A stretch of 43,533 nt of DNA from Bacillota bacterium (GCA_009786175.1 WQTQ01000232.1:1-43533), one strand, 5' to 3'; positions 24,614 to 33,388 are shown, counted from the first letter of the stretch. Translations and numbers: made by a program. The notes: generated by a model not told the origin, from the letters alone.

Positions 24614-26737
24614 ATGCAAACCATTTTGAAAAGAGACAACAGAGAGGCCCCTTTCGAAGCAAGTAAAATTACAAAGTGCATAGACAAGGCCTTTGAAGCC
24701 ACAGGGTATAACGGCGAAGCGAAGTATCTTTCTGTGTCATTAACGGCGGATGTTTTAAAGAAACTGGAATCCGTGTACGGGGACAAGCCATTTACAGTAG
24801 AAAATGTCCAGGACATCGTTGAAACTGTACTTATCGAGGGCGGCTATGCCAAAGTTGCCAAGGCTTATATTTTATATCGCCACAAACGGACAGAGGTTCG
24901 TGAAGCCAGAAGTGAGCTTATGGATGTTGTGGCAGAAATCGTTAAGGAAACAAATCGTGACAATGCAAATGTGGGCAACTCTCCGTCTGCAAAAGTTTTA
25001 CAAATTTCCGAAGCCGCATCAAAAAGCTTTTATTTGAAACGCGCTATTCCGGCCGACGAGGCTGAAAGGCATTTGGACGGGGATATATATATTCAAGACC
25101 TTTCATGGTACGGCAAAACTTTAACATGCTTGCAAATCCCCCTTGGCAGGCTTTTACGCGAGGGCTTTAACAATGGGCACGGTTTTATCCGTCCGCCTAA
25201 AAAAATCAGCTCTGCAGTGGCACTTGCGGCTATTATTTTGCAAAGCAACCAAAACGATATGCACGGTGGGCAAAGCTATGCGTATTTCGACCGCGACATG
25301 GCGACATATGTAGATATAGAGCGCGTCCGTCAGGAAAAAATACTACGGGATAACCTTGCGGCCCTTGGGCTAACCGCACCGGAAGAGCAAATTAGCGCAT
25401 TGGTGGACGAACATACACGCAACGAAACATTTCAGGCAATGCAAGCTTTTGTATACAATTTGAACACAATGCACTCCCGCGCCGGTGCGCAAGTGCCTTT
25501 TTCCAGTGTAAATTTGGGAACAGATACTTCCTGGGGCGGCCGTATGGTAACGGAGTGTTTTTTGCGTGCATACGAAGAAGGGCTTGGCAAAGGCGAAAGC
25601 CCTATTTTTCCAAACCTGGTGTTTAAACTAAAGTATGGCGTAAACTTCGAAGAGGGCGACCCCAACTACGACCTTTTCAAAATTGCCATGGAAGTAGCTT
25701 GCAAGCGGCTTTTCCCAACATTTGCGTTCCTGGATTCCAGCTTCAACAGCATTTATGGCGACGAAGAGGTCAGTTACATGGGCTGCCGCACCCGGGTTAT
25801 TGGCAATATAAACGGCCCGGAAGTTACAGACGGCAGGGGTAATTTAAACTACACAACAATTAATTTACCGCGCCTTGGCATTAGAGCTAAAAGAGATATT
25901 GGCAAGTTTTATCAATATTTAGACGAAACCATGAATTTTGTAATTAAACAGCTTACTACAAGATATAATTTGCAAAAGAACATGAAAGTTCGCGACTTCC
26001 CATTCCTAATGGGGCAAAAATTATATGTAGACAGTGATGACTTAAAGCCACATGAAAAAATTGAAAAAGCCATAAAAAACGGCACACTAAGCTTGGGCTT
26101 TATTGGCCTTGCGGAATGTTTGGTTGCCCTTACCGGCAAGCACCATGGGGAAGACACAGGCAGTCAGGCACTGGGCGTATCTATAATAAGCCATATGCGT
26201 CAAATTTGTGATGATGCCACCAAAAAATATAGCCTAAACTTCTCTTTGTTTGCCACCCCGGCAGAGCAGGTAAGCGGTAAATTTACTAAAATTGATGCGG
26301 AAAAATACGGCATATTAAAAGGTGTAACAGATAAAGAATGGTATACAAATTCCTTCCATGTTCCTGTGGAATGTAAAATTTCGGCGTTAGAGAAAATAGC
26401 CATAGAAGGTCCATATCACAAATATTGTAATGCGGGACATATTTCATATGTAGAGTTTACTTCTGCCCCGGGGCAAAATATCGAAGCTTACGAACAAATT
26501 ATCCATGCAATGGCGGAAGCGGATATGGGTTACGGCGCAATAAATTTCCCATTAGATATCTGCCGTAGCTGTGGTAAACAAGGGCTTCACAACGAAAAAA
26601 ACTGTACAAAGTGCGGCAGTGACGACATTACCCGTGTGCGCCGTATAACCGGATATCTTTCTACATTAGACCGTTTTAACGATTTTAAACTTGCAGAGGA
26701 AAGTAACCGTATTAAACATGACGGAAAACAGGTATGA
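24614..26737 (+). CDS. nrdD: Anaerobic ribonucleoside-triphosphate reductase
   Basis: NrdD reduces ribonucleoside triphosphates to deoxy forms under anoxia using a glycyl radical. The 707-residue form has an N-terminal ATP-cone (about residues 1-90, ILKRDNREAPFEASKITKCIDKAF) for allosteric control. The catalytic barrel includes VNLGTDTSWGGR and NINGPEVTDGRGNLNYTTINLPRLG. A C-terminal zinc site has C650, C653, C664 and C667, and the radical glycine is in RITGYLS at about residue 680. The start ATG 24614 lies nine bases after AAGGG; upstream in-frame starts are rejected. The stop overlaps nrdG by 4 bp. An oxygen-sensitive enzyme, it supports an anaerobic life. Confidence 0.97.
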   Translation: MQTILKRDNREAPFEASKITKCIDKAFEATGYNGEAKYLSVSLTADVLKKLESVYGDKPFTVENVQDIVETVLIEGGYAKVAKAYILYRHKRTEVREARSELMDVVAEIVKETNRDNANVGNSPSAKVLQISEAASKSFYLKRAIPADEAERHLDGDIYIQDLSWYGKTLTCLQIPLGRLLREGFNNGHGFIRPPKKISSAVALAAIILQSNQNDMHGGQSYAYFDRDMATYVDIERVRQEKILRDNLAALGLTAPEEQISALVDEHTRNETFQAMQAFVYNLNTMHSRAGAQVPFSSVNLGTDTSWGGRMVTECFLRAYEEGLGKGESPIFPNLVFKLKYGVNFEEGDPNYDLFKIAMEVACKRLFPTFAFLDSSFNSIYGDEEVSYMGCRTRVIGNINGPEVTDGRGNLNYTTINLPRLGIRAKRDIGKFYQYLDETMNFVIKQLTTRYNLQKNMKVRDFPFLMGQKLYVDSDDLKPHEKIEKAIKNGTLSLGFIGLAECLVALTGKHHGEDTGSQALGVSIISHMRQICDDATKKYSLNFSLFATPAEQVSGKFTKIDAEKYGILKGVTDKEWYTNSFHVPVECKISALEKIAIEGPYHKYCNAGHISYVEFTSAPGQNIEAYEQIIHAMAEADMGYGAINFPLDICRSCGKQGLHNEKNCTKCGSDDITRVRRITGYLSTLDRFNDFKLAEESNRIKHDGKQV

Positions 26738-27246
26738 GAATAGCAGGAATAACTTACGAGAGTTTTGTTGACGGCCCGGGTTTGCGGGTAGTGGTATTTA
26801 CCCAGGGCTGCAATAATGCCTGCCCTCATTGTCAAAACCCGGAAAGCTGGGACACAAATGCCGGGGATGAGTACACCCCTCAACAGTTAGCGCGCATAAT
26901 AAAAAAGCCCCGCCCGGGCAGGGGAATAATACGCGGCATAACTTTTTCCGGCGGCGAGCCTTTTATGCAGGCAAGCGAACTTGCCAAAGTTGCCCAAGCC
27001 GTAAAGCGCATAGGCTGGGATGTTACCACTTATACGGGGAATACCTATGAAGACTTGGCTGCCCGCGTAAATGATAAAGGCGTGCAAGCCTTGCTAAACG
27101 TAACGGATTACCTGATAGACGGCCCCTATATCCATAGAGAAAGAGATTTGGATTTACGGTTTCGCGGGTCTAAAAACCAGCGGATAATTGATATGAACGC
27201 CACCAGGGAAAATGGTGGGCAGGTTGTGTTGTATATGGGAAAGTGA
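26734..27246 (+). CDS. nrdG: Anaerobic ribonucleotide reductase-activating protein
   Basis: NrdG is a radical-SAM enzyme that makes the glycyl radical on NrdD. The 170-residue product has the cluster-binding motif C26-x3-C30-x2-C33 (GCNNACPHCQNPESW), the SAM-contact GGEP (FSGGEPFMQ), and the family end DYLIDGPYIHRERDLDLRFRGSKNQRIID. Its start overlaps the nrdD stop (ATGA), so the pair is translationally coupled. It converges on tsaD with 2 bp between stops. Confidence 0.97.
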   Translation: MRIAGITYESFVDGPGLRVVVFTQGCNNACPHCQNPESWDTNAGDEYTPQQLARIIKKPRPGRGIIRGITFSGGEPFMQASELAKVAQAVKRIGWDVTTYTGNTYEDLAARVNDKGVQALLNVTDYLIDGPYIHRERDLDLRFRGSKNQRIIDMNATRENGGQVVLYMGK

Positions 27247-27248
27247 GA

Positions 27249-28238
27249 CTACACCATCCGCCCGGGAAATGCATTTAAATCCCAACCATCTGCCTTACCG
27301 GCAACTAAACTGTAATACCCCCTACATGCAATCATGGCGGCGTTATCTGTACAATATATGGGTTGTGGCATAAAAAGCCGCAGCCCTTTTTCTTTGCAGG
27401 CCGCTTCCATGGCGGTGCGCAAACCTTTGTTGCAGGCAACGCCCCCGGCCAAAGCCACAGTTGAGTATCCTTCTCGCAGGCAGGCGGTTACGGTACGGTC
27501 TACTAACACGTCTACTACGGCTTTTTGGAAGGACGCGGCAATATCTGCAACGGGTGTGTCCGTATGTTTAGCTTTGTATTGCATAACTGCGGTTTTTAGC
27601 CCGCTAAAGCTAAAATCCAGCCCGTCCATTTTAGCCCGCGGGAAAGCAGCAGCCAGCCCGTTGCCTGTTTGGGCAAGTTTGTCTATTTGTGGGCCGCCGG
27701 GGTAGGGAAGCCCCAGTATTCGTGCGGTTTTGTCAAAGGCTTCACCGGCGGCGTCGTCACGGGTGCTGCCCAGCACGCGGTATGTGTCGTAATCGTCTAT
27801 CGCCAAAATGGATGTGTGTCCGCCGGATACCACCAACGATAAAAAGGGCGGTTTCAAATCGCCCTGGTCAACTCCAAGATAATTTGCGCAAACATGCGCT
27901 TCTATATGATGGACACCCATCAATGGTTTTTTGTTGGCGTATGCCAAGCCCTTTGCATAGTTTAGCCCAACAAGCAGCGCGCCTGCCAGGCCGGGGCCGT
28001 TTGCTACGGCATAAGCATCAATGTCTGCAAGGGAAAGCCCGGCTTGCGCAACGGCTTCGTCTACAATGTAGCCTATGCACTCGATGTGACGGCGGGCCGC
28101 AATTTCCGGTACAACCCCGCCGAAAGGGGCGTGTATATCTACTTGTGACGCAATTACGTTAGAAAAAACCTGCCGCCCATCTTTTACAACGGCGGCAGAA
28201 GTTTCGTCACAACTGGTTTCTATTCCAAGGATAATCAA
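27249..28238 (-). CDS. tsaD: tRNA N6-threonylcarbamoyladenosine synthase subunit TsaD
   Basis: TsaD transfers the threonylcarbamoyl group to adenosine 37 of ANN-decoding tRNAs, with TsaB and TsaE. The 329-residue ASKHA-fold protein starts IILGIETSCDETSAAVV and has the iron ligands H111 and H115 in VHHIEAHVC. The nucleotide-binding segments include LSLVVSGGHTSI, SGLKTAVMQY, LAGGVACNKGLR and YCTDNAAMIA. The start is TTG 28238, overlapping the anti-sigma stop (TTGA), with GAGGAG about eight bases upstream. tsaB and tsaE are not in this window. Confidence 0.97.
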   Translation of the reverse strand: MIILGIETSCDETSAAVVKDGRQVFSNVIASQVDIHAPFGGVVPEIAARRHIECIGYIVDEAVAQAGLSLADIDAYAVANGPGLAGALLVGLNYAKGLAYANKKPLMGVHHIEAHVCANYLGVDQGDLKPPFLSLVVSGGHTSILAIDDYDTYRVLGSTRDDAAGEAFDKTARILGLPYPGGPQIDKLAQTGNGLAAAFPRAKMDGLDFSFSGLKTAVMQYKAKHTDTPVADIAASFQKAVVDVLVDRTVTACLREGYSTVALAGGVACNKGLRTAMEAACKEKGLRLFMPQPIYCTDNAAMIACRGYYSLVAGKADGWDLNAFPGRMV

Positions 28239-28831
28239 CGTACAGTCTCCTCTTGTTGTTTATGCAGTACAACTAGTAATGAGCCAAGTATCAGTACAAA
28301 CAACAGCGCGGCAATGCCTAAACTGCTTTCAATTGTGTGGTTTTGCATGGTGCTGTATAGTACTTGGTCAAGGGGTGTCGCCGCGCCGGCCAAAAAGACC
28401 GCGATGTTGTCAAAGATAGGGTATGAGCTTGTTAGGGTTGCAAGATGCTGCGGGTTGAATGCAAAGAATAATGCCACACCCAAAAGAATCGCGCTTACGC
28501 CCCAAAGGATATGCAGTGTAGCCATCCCTTTCCTGCGGATTGCTTCAACGGCAGGTTTTGTGTAAAGGGACATTTTGTTAACCTCTGCCATTACCGTAGC
28601 GGTGAAGTTTGCGGGGGCTTCCTGCCAGTCTGCCTCGTCAGACGCGGCGTATTCCATTACCTCGTCGAAGGCAAGATAATACTCGCGGCAAAGTTCGCAT
28701 TTCTCTACGTGCTGCGCAAGTATTTGGGCATCTTCCGAAGAAAGAGTCCCTTCCATATGAGACAGCATTGCAATTTCTGCTTTAGCGCAAGTTATACGTT
28801 CTCGAAAGACATGTTCTTGTTGATATTTCAT
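28235..28831 (-). CDS. Zinc-finger anti-sigma factor, membrane-bound
   Basis: The 198-residue protein has an N-terminal cytoplasmic domain with the zinc-binding anti-sigma motif H-x3-C-x2-C (HVEKCELCREYY, about residues 52-63). Two membrane helices follow (about 115-140, TLHILWGVSAILLGVALFFAF, and 172-190, LGIAALLFVLILGSLLVVL). Such proteins bind and silence the cognate sigma factor until a signal releases it. The sigma gene is directly upstream with 31 bp between. The start ATG 28831 follows GGGGAG with eight-base spacing, and the longer frame is rejected. The coupling to tsaD through a 4-bp overlap is unusual in function but common in gene-dense operons. Confidence 0.85.
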   Translation of the reverse strand: MKYQQEHVFRERITCAKAEIAMLSHMEGTLSSEDAQILAQHVEKCELCREYYLAFDEVMEYAASDEADWQEAPANFTATVMAEVNKMSLYTKPAVEAIRRKGMATLHILWGVSAILLGVALFFAFNPQHLATLTSSYPIFDNIAVFLAGAATPLDQVLYSTMQNHTIESSLGIAALLFVLILGSLLVVLHKQQEETVR

Positions 28832-28862
28832 AATTTTCACTCCCCTGTTGAATACCCAATTG

Positions 28863-29420
28863 TTACACAACTTTTTCTGTCAGAAGCCCTTTTAAGAGCT
28901 TGCGGCCACGAAAGATTCGATTTTTTATTTTTGAGACGGGCTCGCCTGTTTTGTCGGAAATTTCTTGATAACTAAGCCCATGCTGGTGATACAGCACTAC
29001 AGGGACCCGATAAATTTCCGGCAGCCCCGAGATTATTTTGTTAATTCGTTCGGACTGTTCCTGTTTTATATATTCCGCTTCCGGTGATGCACTTATGCCA
29101 ACAGTACCGCCCTCCGAGGTGTACGCTTCGTAAGATACGGTTTCCATCTTCTTTTTACGATGCTGGTCTATAATATGGTTAGAGGTTATCCGCATTACCC
29201 ATGTGCTAAACTTGAAATCGGAGGTGTAGCTTTCTAAATTTCTGTATATCTTTAAAAATACATCTTGGGCCAGGTCATTGGCCTCTTCTTTATTTTTTGT
29301 TTGGCGTAGAATGATGGAATATACCAGGTTTTTATATCTGTTTACCAGCTCTTCAAAGCCGAACTGGTCGCCTGCAAGGCATTGCTTGATAAGTTCCATG
29401 TCGGTACGTGTATCTGTCAT
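28863..29420 (-). CDS. ECF-type RNA polymerase sigma factor
   Basis: The 185-residue protein has sigma region 2 (FEELVNRYKNLVYSIILR, NDLAQDVFLKIYRNLESY, FSTWVMRITSNHIIDQHRKKK) and region 4 (LPEIYRVPVVLYHQHGLSYQEISDKTGEPVSKIKNRIFRGRKLL), joined by a short linker. This is the domain set of group 4 (ECF/SigW-like) factors. The start ATG 29420 has AAGGGTG six to eight bases upstream. It is followed by a zinc-finger anti-sigma gene, forming a standard regulatory pair. The motif at 18723 and 34760 could be a target but no consensus match is proven. Confidence 0.92.
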   Translation of the reverse strand: MTDTRTDMELIKQCLAGDQFGFEELVNRYKNLVYSIILRQTKNKEEANDLAQDVFLKIYRNLESYTSDFKFSTWVMRITSNHIIDQHRKKKMETVSYEAYTSEGGTVGISASPEAEYIKQEQSERINKIISGLPEIYRVPVVLYHQHGLSYQEISDKTGEPVSKIKNRIFRGRKLLKGLLTEKVV

Positions 29421-29455
29421 TCCATCACCCTTTCTATTTTAACGGGGCACTGCCG

Positions 29456-30370
29456 TTAATCATATGTCAATGTTTTTGTCATTCGGTCTTTGCCTATTTT
29501 TGTATTTAAGAAAATTTTGGTTGCATTTTCTAAATAATTATATGGATCCGGCAGGGCGGGGCTAAAATGTGTCAGCCATAACTCTTTTACATTAGCAGTG
29601 CAGGCAATTTTTGCGGCTTCTTGAAACGTCATATGTCTGCGGGCAACAGCTTTTTCTTGTTTGTCAACATCGCCGTAAAGCCCCTCACAGATGAATAAAT
29701 CTGCATCTTTAGCAAAGTCCGGCAGCCCCGGAACCGGGCGCGTGTCGGTGCAAAATACTAATTTGAGCCCTTTCCGCGGCGGGCCCAAAACCATATTGCT
29801 GGAGTAGGTTATATTATTATATACGAAAGATTCTTCATTTTGTTTCTGCAAAACACCCCAAATCGCTAATGGTATATTTTGGCTTTTAGCGCGCTCTGGG
29901 TCAAACTTGCCGCGCCGGGCAAGTTCGACGCTGTATGCAAAGCATGGCACACGGTGATTTAGCGGCAATGTCTTAATTGTTAGCATACAAGATTCATCTA
30001 CATACACACCCTGGTTGTCCCATTCGTAAAATTCAAGAAGGAACGGAAGTTCCTGAGCAATTACGCAAAGGCTTTTTACCACAAACTCGAGCCCGCGTGG
30101 GCCGAATAGTTTTAAAGGCTCTGTACGTTCGGCATTCGCCATTGTTAAAAGCAGCCCGGGCAAGCCGGAAATATGATCCCCATGAAAATGGGTGAAACAT
30201 ATCATATCAATTTGCTTAAACCCCCAGCCAAGAAGGCGCAAGCTTACTTGTGTGCCTTCGCCGCAATCGAACAATATCATTTTGCCATTTACCCTGCATA
30301 GCATAGACGACAAAAAACGCCCGGGTAAGGGCATCATGCCGCCGGTGCCAACCAGCGCGACGTCTATCAT
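29456..30370 (-). CDS. rnz: Ribonuclease Z
   Basis: RNase Z cleaves the 3' trailer of tRNA precursors, needed when CCA is not encoded; the tRNA-Ser here lacks an encoded CCA. The 304-residue metallo-beta-lactamase protein has the metal motif H61-F-H63-G-D65-H66 (THFHGDHISGLPG), an upstream FDCGEGTQVSLR, later metal ligands in CTDTRPV and ELWLTHFSPAL, and the flexible arm region. ATG 30370 follows TAGGAG. It sits 32 bp after divIC on the same strand. A 7-bp hairpin (TTAACGG/CCGTTAA) overlaps its stop at 29439-29459. Confidence 0.96.
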   Translation of the reverse strand: MIDVALVGTGGMMPLPGRFLSSMLCRVNGKMILFDCGEGTQVSLRLLGWGFKQIDMICFTHFHGDHISGLPGLLLTMANAERTEPLKLFGPRGLEFVVKSLCVIAQELPFLLEFYEWDNQGVYVDESCMLTIKTLPLNHRVPCFAYSVELARRGKFDPERAKSQNIPLAIWGVLQKQNEESFVYNNITYSSNMVLGPPRKGLKLVFCTDTRPVPGLPDFAKDADLFICEGLYGDVDKQEKAVARRHMTFQEAAKIACTANVKELWLTHFSPALPDPYNYLENATKIFLNTKIGKDRMTKTLTYD

Positions 30371-30402
30371 TGGTTCAACTCCTATTTGTAATGAAAATTT
30401 AA

Positions 30403-30741
30403 TTACTCTGCCGCAATATTCCTAAAAATAATTTCGTCGGGGCGCACCATTCTAAGGCGTTCACGCGCCTGCCGTTCAATATACGCATCACTGTCGAAGA
30501 AATCTATTTGGTGTTCCAGCTCTTCATTTTTTGCAGTAAGCTGTTCTATGTTAGCGTTTAATTCTTCGGCTCTTGCACGCAATTCATTGTACTGCCTTAC
30601 TTGGCCAACTATAAGTGTAAAAGACAGCCCTATAATGGCGGCCCAGAACACAAGGAAGAAAAAAGTGACCTTTGACCTTGGCTTTCTTGCCTTAGGTTTT
30701 TTTTCATCTTTATTTTTTGTTTCATTTATCTTATTGGCCAC
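30403..30741 (-). CDS. divIC: Septum formation initiator DivIC/FtsB-like protein
   Basis: The 112-residue bitopic protein has a lysine-rich cytoplasmic start, one membrane helix (about residues 26-48, VTFFFLVFWAAIIGLSFTLIV), a coiled coil (about 50-83, YNELRARAEELNANIEQLTAKNEELEHQI) and a closing ARERLRMVRPDEIIF motif typical of DivIC/FtsB. It is part of the FtsL-DivIB divisome complex. The start is GTG with AAAGGTG seven bases upstream. Its place after yabQ matches the conserved sporulation/division cluster of spore-formers; spoIIE, which often follows, is absent here. Confidence 0.92.
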   Translation of the reverse strand: MANKINETKNKDEKKPKARKPRSKVTFFFLVFWAAIIGLSFTLIVGQVRQYNELRARAEELNANIEQLTAKNEELEHQIDFFDSDAYIERQARERLRMVRPDEIIFRNIAAE

Positions 30742-30745
30742 ATTA

Positions 30746-31246
30746 TCACACCTTTTTTCGCAGGATAAACCAGCTGCGCATAGTTTTCTTCATTTGTATT
30801 TTGCCATACCTGGCTACGTTACGCAAGTTTTTATGCCGTTTGGCCATAAAATTTCTTGTGGGTGGGGCAGCTAAGTTGTAAATAAAGCGCAATGGCAAGG
30901 TAATTATTCGTATTGCGGCGGTGATAACCTGCTTTAAAAAATTAATTGCCGTTACAGATACTTTAAGCACTGCAGCGGAAATGGCAGCGAAATAAAGCAT
31001 GACACCACAAGCGGTACCAATAACGGCAAAAAAGCGGATTTCTCCGAAATTGCGGTTTAACATGAAATAAAACATCGCAGCCGTAGCAAATACCCAAAAG
31101 ATAACATCCTCCAGCTGAACTACCCATGCAGAGTGTGCCGCAACCCTGCGGATGATACGAAAAAAGTCGTAAAACAGCCCTATTGCGGCCCCTGCAACCA
31201 CAGTTGATATGAATAACCAACCCTGCCCGGATATCGCCCACATCAT
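30746..31246 (-). CDS. yabQ: Spore cortex biosynthesis protein YabQ
   Basis: YabQ is a membrane protein needed for spore cortex formation in Bacillus. The 166-residue product has four or five hydrophobic segments in the first 110 residues (WLFISTVVAGAAIGLFYDFFRIIR is the family opening) and a basic C-terminal tail. Its start overlaps the yabP stop by 4 bp (ATGATG arrangement). The neighbours yabP and divIC confirm the call. It implies that the organism belongs to an endospore-forming lineage. Confidence 0.94.
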   Translation of the reverse strand: MMWAISGQGWLFISTVVAGAAIGLFYDFFRIIRRVAAHSAWVVQLEDVIFWVFATAAMFYFMLNRNFGEIRFFAVIGTACGVMLYFAAISAAVLKVSVTAINFLKQVITAAIRIITLPLRFIYNLAAPPTRNFMAKRHKNLRNVARYGKIQMKKTMRSWFILRKKV

Positions 31247-31548
31247 TTGAACAACTTGCCAAGTAGTGATTTTGCCTTAACACCGCCGCTTGGGTTTTCG
31301 TAGTTAAGGCCGTCGATTTCCCCGGTTACAACAAGTTCTCCGCTTTCAAGGTTAATGCGCTTTACATGCAAGTTCGCGCCCTTTATTACGATAACTCCCA
31401 TTTCTGTTTCGCCGATAACAGATTCTTCATCAAAGGAAATGACGTCAATAATCCCTGTTACGGTTACATTTTCCCGCCTGTCTATTTGAAGGCTGTGCCG
31501 TGACGGTGAACGTTTGCGTTCTTCCGGCTGTAATTGTGGCATAGGCAT
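31243..31548 (-). CDS. yabP: Sporulation protein YabP
   Basis: YabP is a small protein of the spore cortex pathway, related to YqfC. The 101-residue product shows HSLQIDRRENVTVTGIIDVISFDEESVIGET and the glycine-ending pattern GANLHVKRINLESGELVVTGEIDGLNY. The start ATG 31548 has AAAGGGGA six bases upstream; a second ATG at 31542 is a less likely start. The ribosome binding site lies inside a possible hairpin (31556-31589). It is followed by yabQ and preceded by the S4-domain gene, as in many Firmicutes. Confidence 0.94.
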   Translation of the reverse strand: MPMPQLQPEERKRSPSRHSLQIDRRENVTVTGIIDVISFDEESVIGETEMGVIVIKGANLHVKRINLESGELVVTGEIDGLNYENPSGGVKAKSLLGKLFK

Positions 31549-31555
31549 GGCAAAT

Positions 31556-31589
31556 CCCCTTTCCCTTATTTTAAGTATATGGGAAAAGG
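31556..31589 (-). promoter_or_regulatory. Hairpin covering the yabP ribosome binding site
   Basis: On the minus strand CCTTTTCCC (31589-31581) can pair with GGGAAAGGGG (31565-31556), leaving a 15-nt loop. The AAAGGGG used by yabP is within the stem, so folding would block translation. No T-run follows, so it is not a terminator. Confidence 0.45.
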
Positions 31590-31599
31590 ACGAGGAATA

Positions 31600-31842
31600 T
31601 TACTCAACCATGCGGTACATCGCCTGCGTGTCTTCCTTGCGAACGTTTTCTTTTACTTCCAGTATTTCCAGTCTTGTAATTTTATCGCCAAATTTTATTG
31701 CCACAATGTCACCAATTTTTACATCGGCAGAAGCTTTAGCCACCTTGCCGTTAATTTCTACACGGCCCGCGTCGCAGGCTTCGTTGGCTACAGTACGGCG
31801 TTTGATTATTCGGCTAACCTTTAAATATTTGTCAAGTCGCAT
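31600..31842 (-). CDS. rqcP: S4-domain RNA-binding protein, RqcP/YabO type
   Basis: The 80-residue protein is an S4 RNA-binding domain: MRLDKYLKVSRIIKRRTVANEACDAGRVEINGKVAKASADVKIGD. Homologues at this position, next to yabP and divIC, include B. subtilis YabO/RqcP, which helps the RqcH ribosome-rescue pathway at stalled 50S subunits. The start ATG 31842 follows AAAGGAG with nine-base spacing and overlaps the GNAT gene by 22 bp; the much longer open frame is a shadow of that gene. The name rests on size, domain and context. Confidence 0.85.
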   Translation of the reverse strand: MRLDKYLKVSRIIKRRTVANEACDAGRVEINGKVAKASADVKIGDIVAIKFGDKITRLEILEVKENVRKEDTQAMYRMVE

Positions 31843-32288
31843 TTTGCGCAACTCCTTTCTGTCCCAAAATGCTCCATGGCAATGTGGGGGATACCCGCGT
31901 CGTAAAACTCTTCTCCATAGGCAATAAAGCCAAGCTTTTCGTAAAAGCCGCGGGCATGGGTTTGGGCATGAAGGATTTGCCGTTCGCCGCCCATTGTAAC
32001 GCAAGCGTTGATTAAAGCTTGCATTATACCGGTGGCAATGCCGCGCCCACGGTGGCTCTTTACGGTTGCTACCCGGCCAATAATAAAATCGTCACGGGTA
32101 ATCATTATCCTGCCTGTGCTTACCGGGGTTTCTCCGTCGTAGGCCACTAAATGAATGCATGCGCCGTCGGTGTTGTCCAGCTCGTCCGCCTCGGGTACAT
32201 TTTGCTCGTTTATGAACACCTCGCGCCTGATTGCATGGGCGTCGGAGATATCTTCCTTATCGCCAAAGAACCATTGTAGTTTTAGCAT
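31821..32288 (-). CDS. GNAT-family N-acetyltransferase
   Basis: The 155-residue protein has the acetyl-CoA-binding motif A as VATVKSHRGRGIATGIMQALI, the ElaA-like opening AHAIRREVFINEQNVP and HAQTHARGFYEKLGFIAYGEEFYDAGIPHIAM near the end. This matches the ElaA-type branch of GNAT enzymes. The acceptor is unknown. It overlaps wecB by 7 bp at its start and rqcP by 22 bp at its end, so all three are cotranscribed. The last ten residues (CAKCDLTNI) are read from the rqcP leader and first codons. Confidence 0.9.
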   Translation of the reverse strand: MLKLQWFFGDKEDISDAHAIRREVFINEQNVPEADELDNTDGACIHLVAYDGETPVSTGRIMITRDDFIIGRVATVKSHRGRGIATGIMQALINACVTMGGERQILHAQTHARGFYEKLGFIAYGEEFYDAGIPHIAMEHFGTERSCAKCDLTNI

Positions 32289-33388
32289 TGTGACAAAATC
32301 ACTTCTATTATTCTCTCACTGGCTTTTCCGTCACCGAACGGGTTTGGTACGGCGGCCATTTTTTCATAAGCGGCTTTGTCGTTCAAAAGACGGACTGCTT
32401 CATTATAGATGTTGTCTTCGTTTACACCGGCAAGAACCAGTGTACCTGCGGTCAGGCCTTCCGGACGTTCCGTTACTTCCCGTAAAACTACCGTTGGCAA
32501 GTTGAAAGAAGGTGCCTCTTCTTGCAGCCCGCCGGAGTCGGTTAGCAGTAAGTGGGTACGCGTCATAAGGTTGTGCATATCGAAAACGTCAATAGCTTCC
32601 GTAAGCAAAACACGCTCGTGACCACTCAAGATGGCCTTAGCAGGCTCTGCCGCCGCATTGTTTGGGTGCATAGGCCATACCAAAAATGTATCTGGGCAGT
32701 CGTTAATTATGCGTAATGCGGCACCGCAAATTTCCTCCATAGCCTGACCTTTATTTTCCCCCCTGTGGGCGGTAATAAGAATAATGCGCTTGGTGAAATC
32801 TAAGTTATTCAAGGCATCCCTGTTAAAACGATAATCGTATGCGAGGGTATAACGTATAAAATCAATGGCCGTATTGCCGGTAACAAAAATAGAGCTGGCC
32901 GGTACGTTTTCATTGAGTAAATTCTCTTTTGCCTGTTCTGTTGGGGCAAAGTGTAAATCTGTTAAGCCGGTGGTCAATTTGCGGTTAATTTCTTCCGGAT
33001 ACGGGCGATATTTATCATATGTGCGCAGCCCTGCCTCAACATGGCCGACAGATACTTTGGCATAAAATGCTGCAAGAGCTGCTGCAAATGTGGTTGCCGT
33101 ATCCCCATGAACCAATAAAATATCCGGTTTAACTTCGTTTAAAATAGGGGCAAGCCCTTGCAATACTCTTGTTGTCACATCTGTAAGTGTCTGGTTTTTA
33201 GACATAAGATTTAGGTCGAAGTCCGGTTTTATGCCGAAGGGAATCAGAACTTGATCCAATAATTCGCGATGCTGCGCTGTTACACATAATTTAGAATCTA
33301 TTTTAGGATGCTTGGCCATTTCAAGTACCAACGGAACCATTTTTGTTGCTTCTGCACGTGTGCCGAAAACGGATAATACTTTTATCAT
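32282..33388 (-). CDS. wecB: UDP-N-acetylglucosamine 2-epimerase (non-hydrolysing)
   Basis: The enzyme interconverts UDP-GlcNAc and UDP-ManNAc, providing ManNAc for wall teichoic acids and secondary wall polymers. The 368-residue protein has the family opening VFGTRAEATKMVPLV, VHGDTATTFAAALAAF, VGHVEAGLRTYDKYRPYPEEINRK, ITAHRGEN and LLTDSGGLQEEAPSFNLPTVVLREVTERPEGL. The start ATG 33388 follows AAAGGGG with eight-base spacing; the frame continues upstream for 61 codons without a start site and is rejected. It has a GTGACA/TATAAT promoter just upstream and heads the sporulation cluster. Confidence 0.96.
   Translation of the reverse strand: MIKVLSVFGTRAEATKMVPLVLEMAKHPKIDSKLCVTAQHRELLDQVLIPFGIKPDFDLNLMSKNQTLTDVTTRVLQGLAPILNEVKPDILLVHGDTATTFAAALAAFYAKVSVGHVEAGLRTYDKYRPYPEEINRKLTTGLTDLHFAPTEQAKENLLNENVPASSIFVTGNTAIDFIRYTLAYDYRFNRDALNNLDFTKRIILITAHRGENKGQAMEEICGAALRIINDCPDTFLVWPMHPNNAAAEPAKAILSGHERVLLTEAIDVFDMHNLMTRTHLLLTDSGGLQEEAPSFNLPTVVLREVTERPEGLTAGTLVLAGVNEDNIYNEAVRLLNDKAAYEKMAAVPNPFGDGKASERIIEVILSQC

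Noticed and set aside
28235..28870. Longer anti-sigma start at 28870
   Set aside because: No ribosome binding site there, and it would overlap the sigma gene; ATG 28831 has GGGGAG at good spacing.
29439..29459. Hairpin TTAACGG/CCGTTAA at the rnz stop as a terminator
   Set aside because: Stem of 7 bp without a T-run on the minus strand; termination before the sigma gene is not supported.
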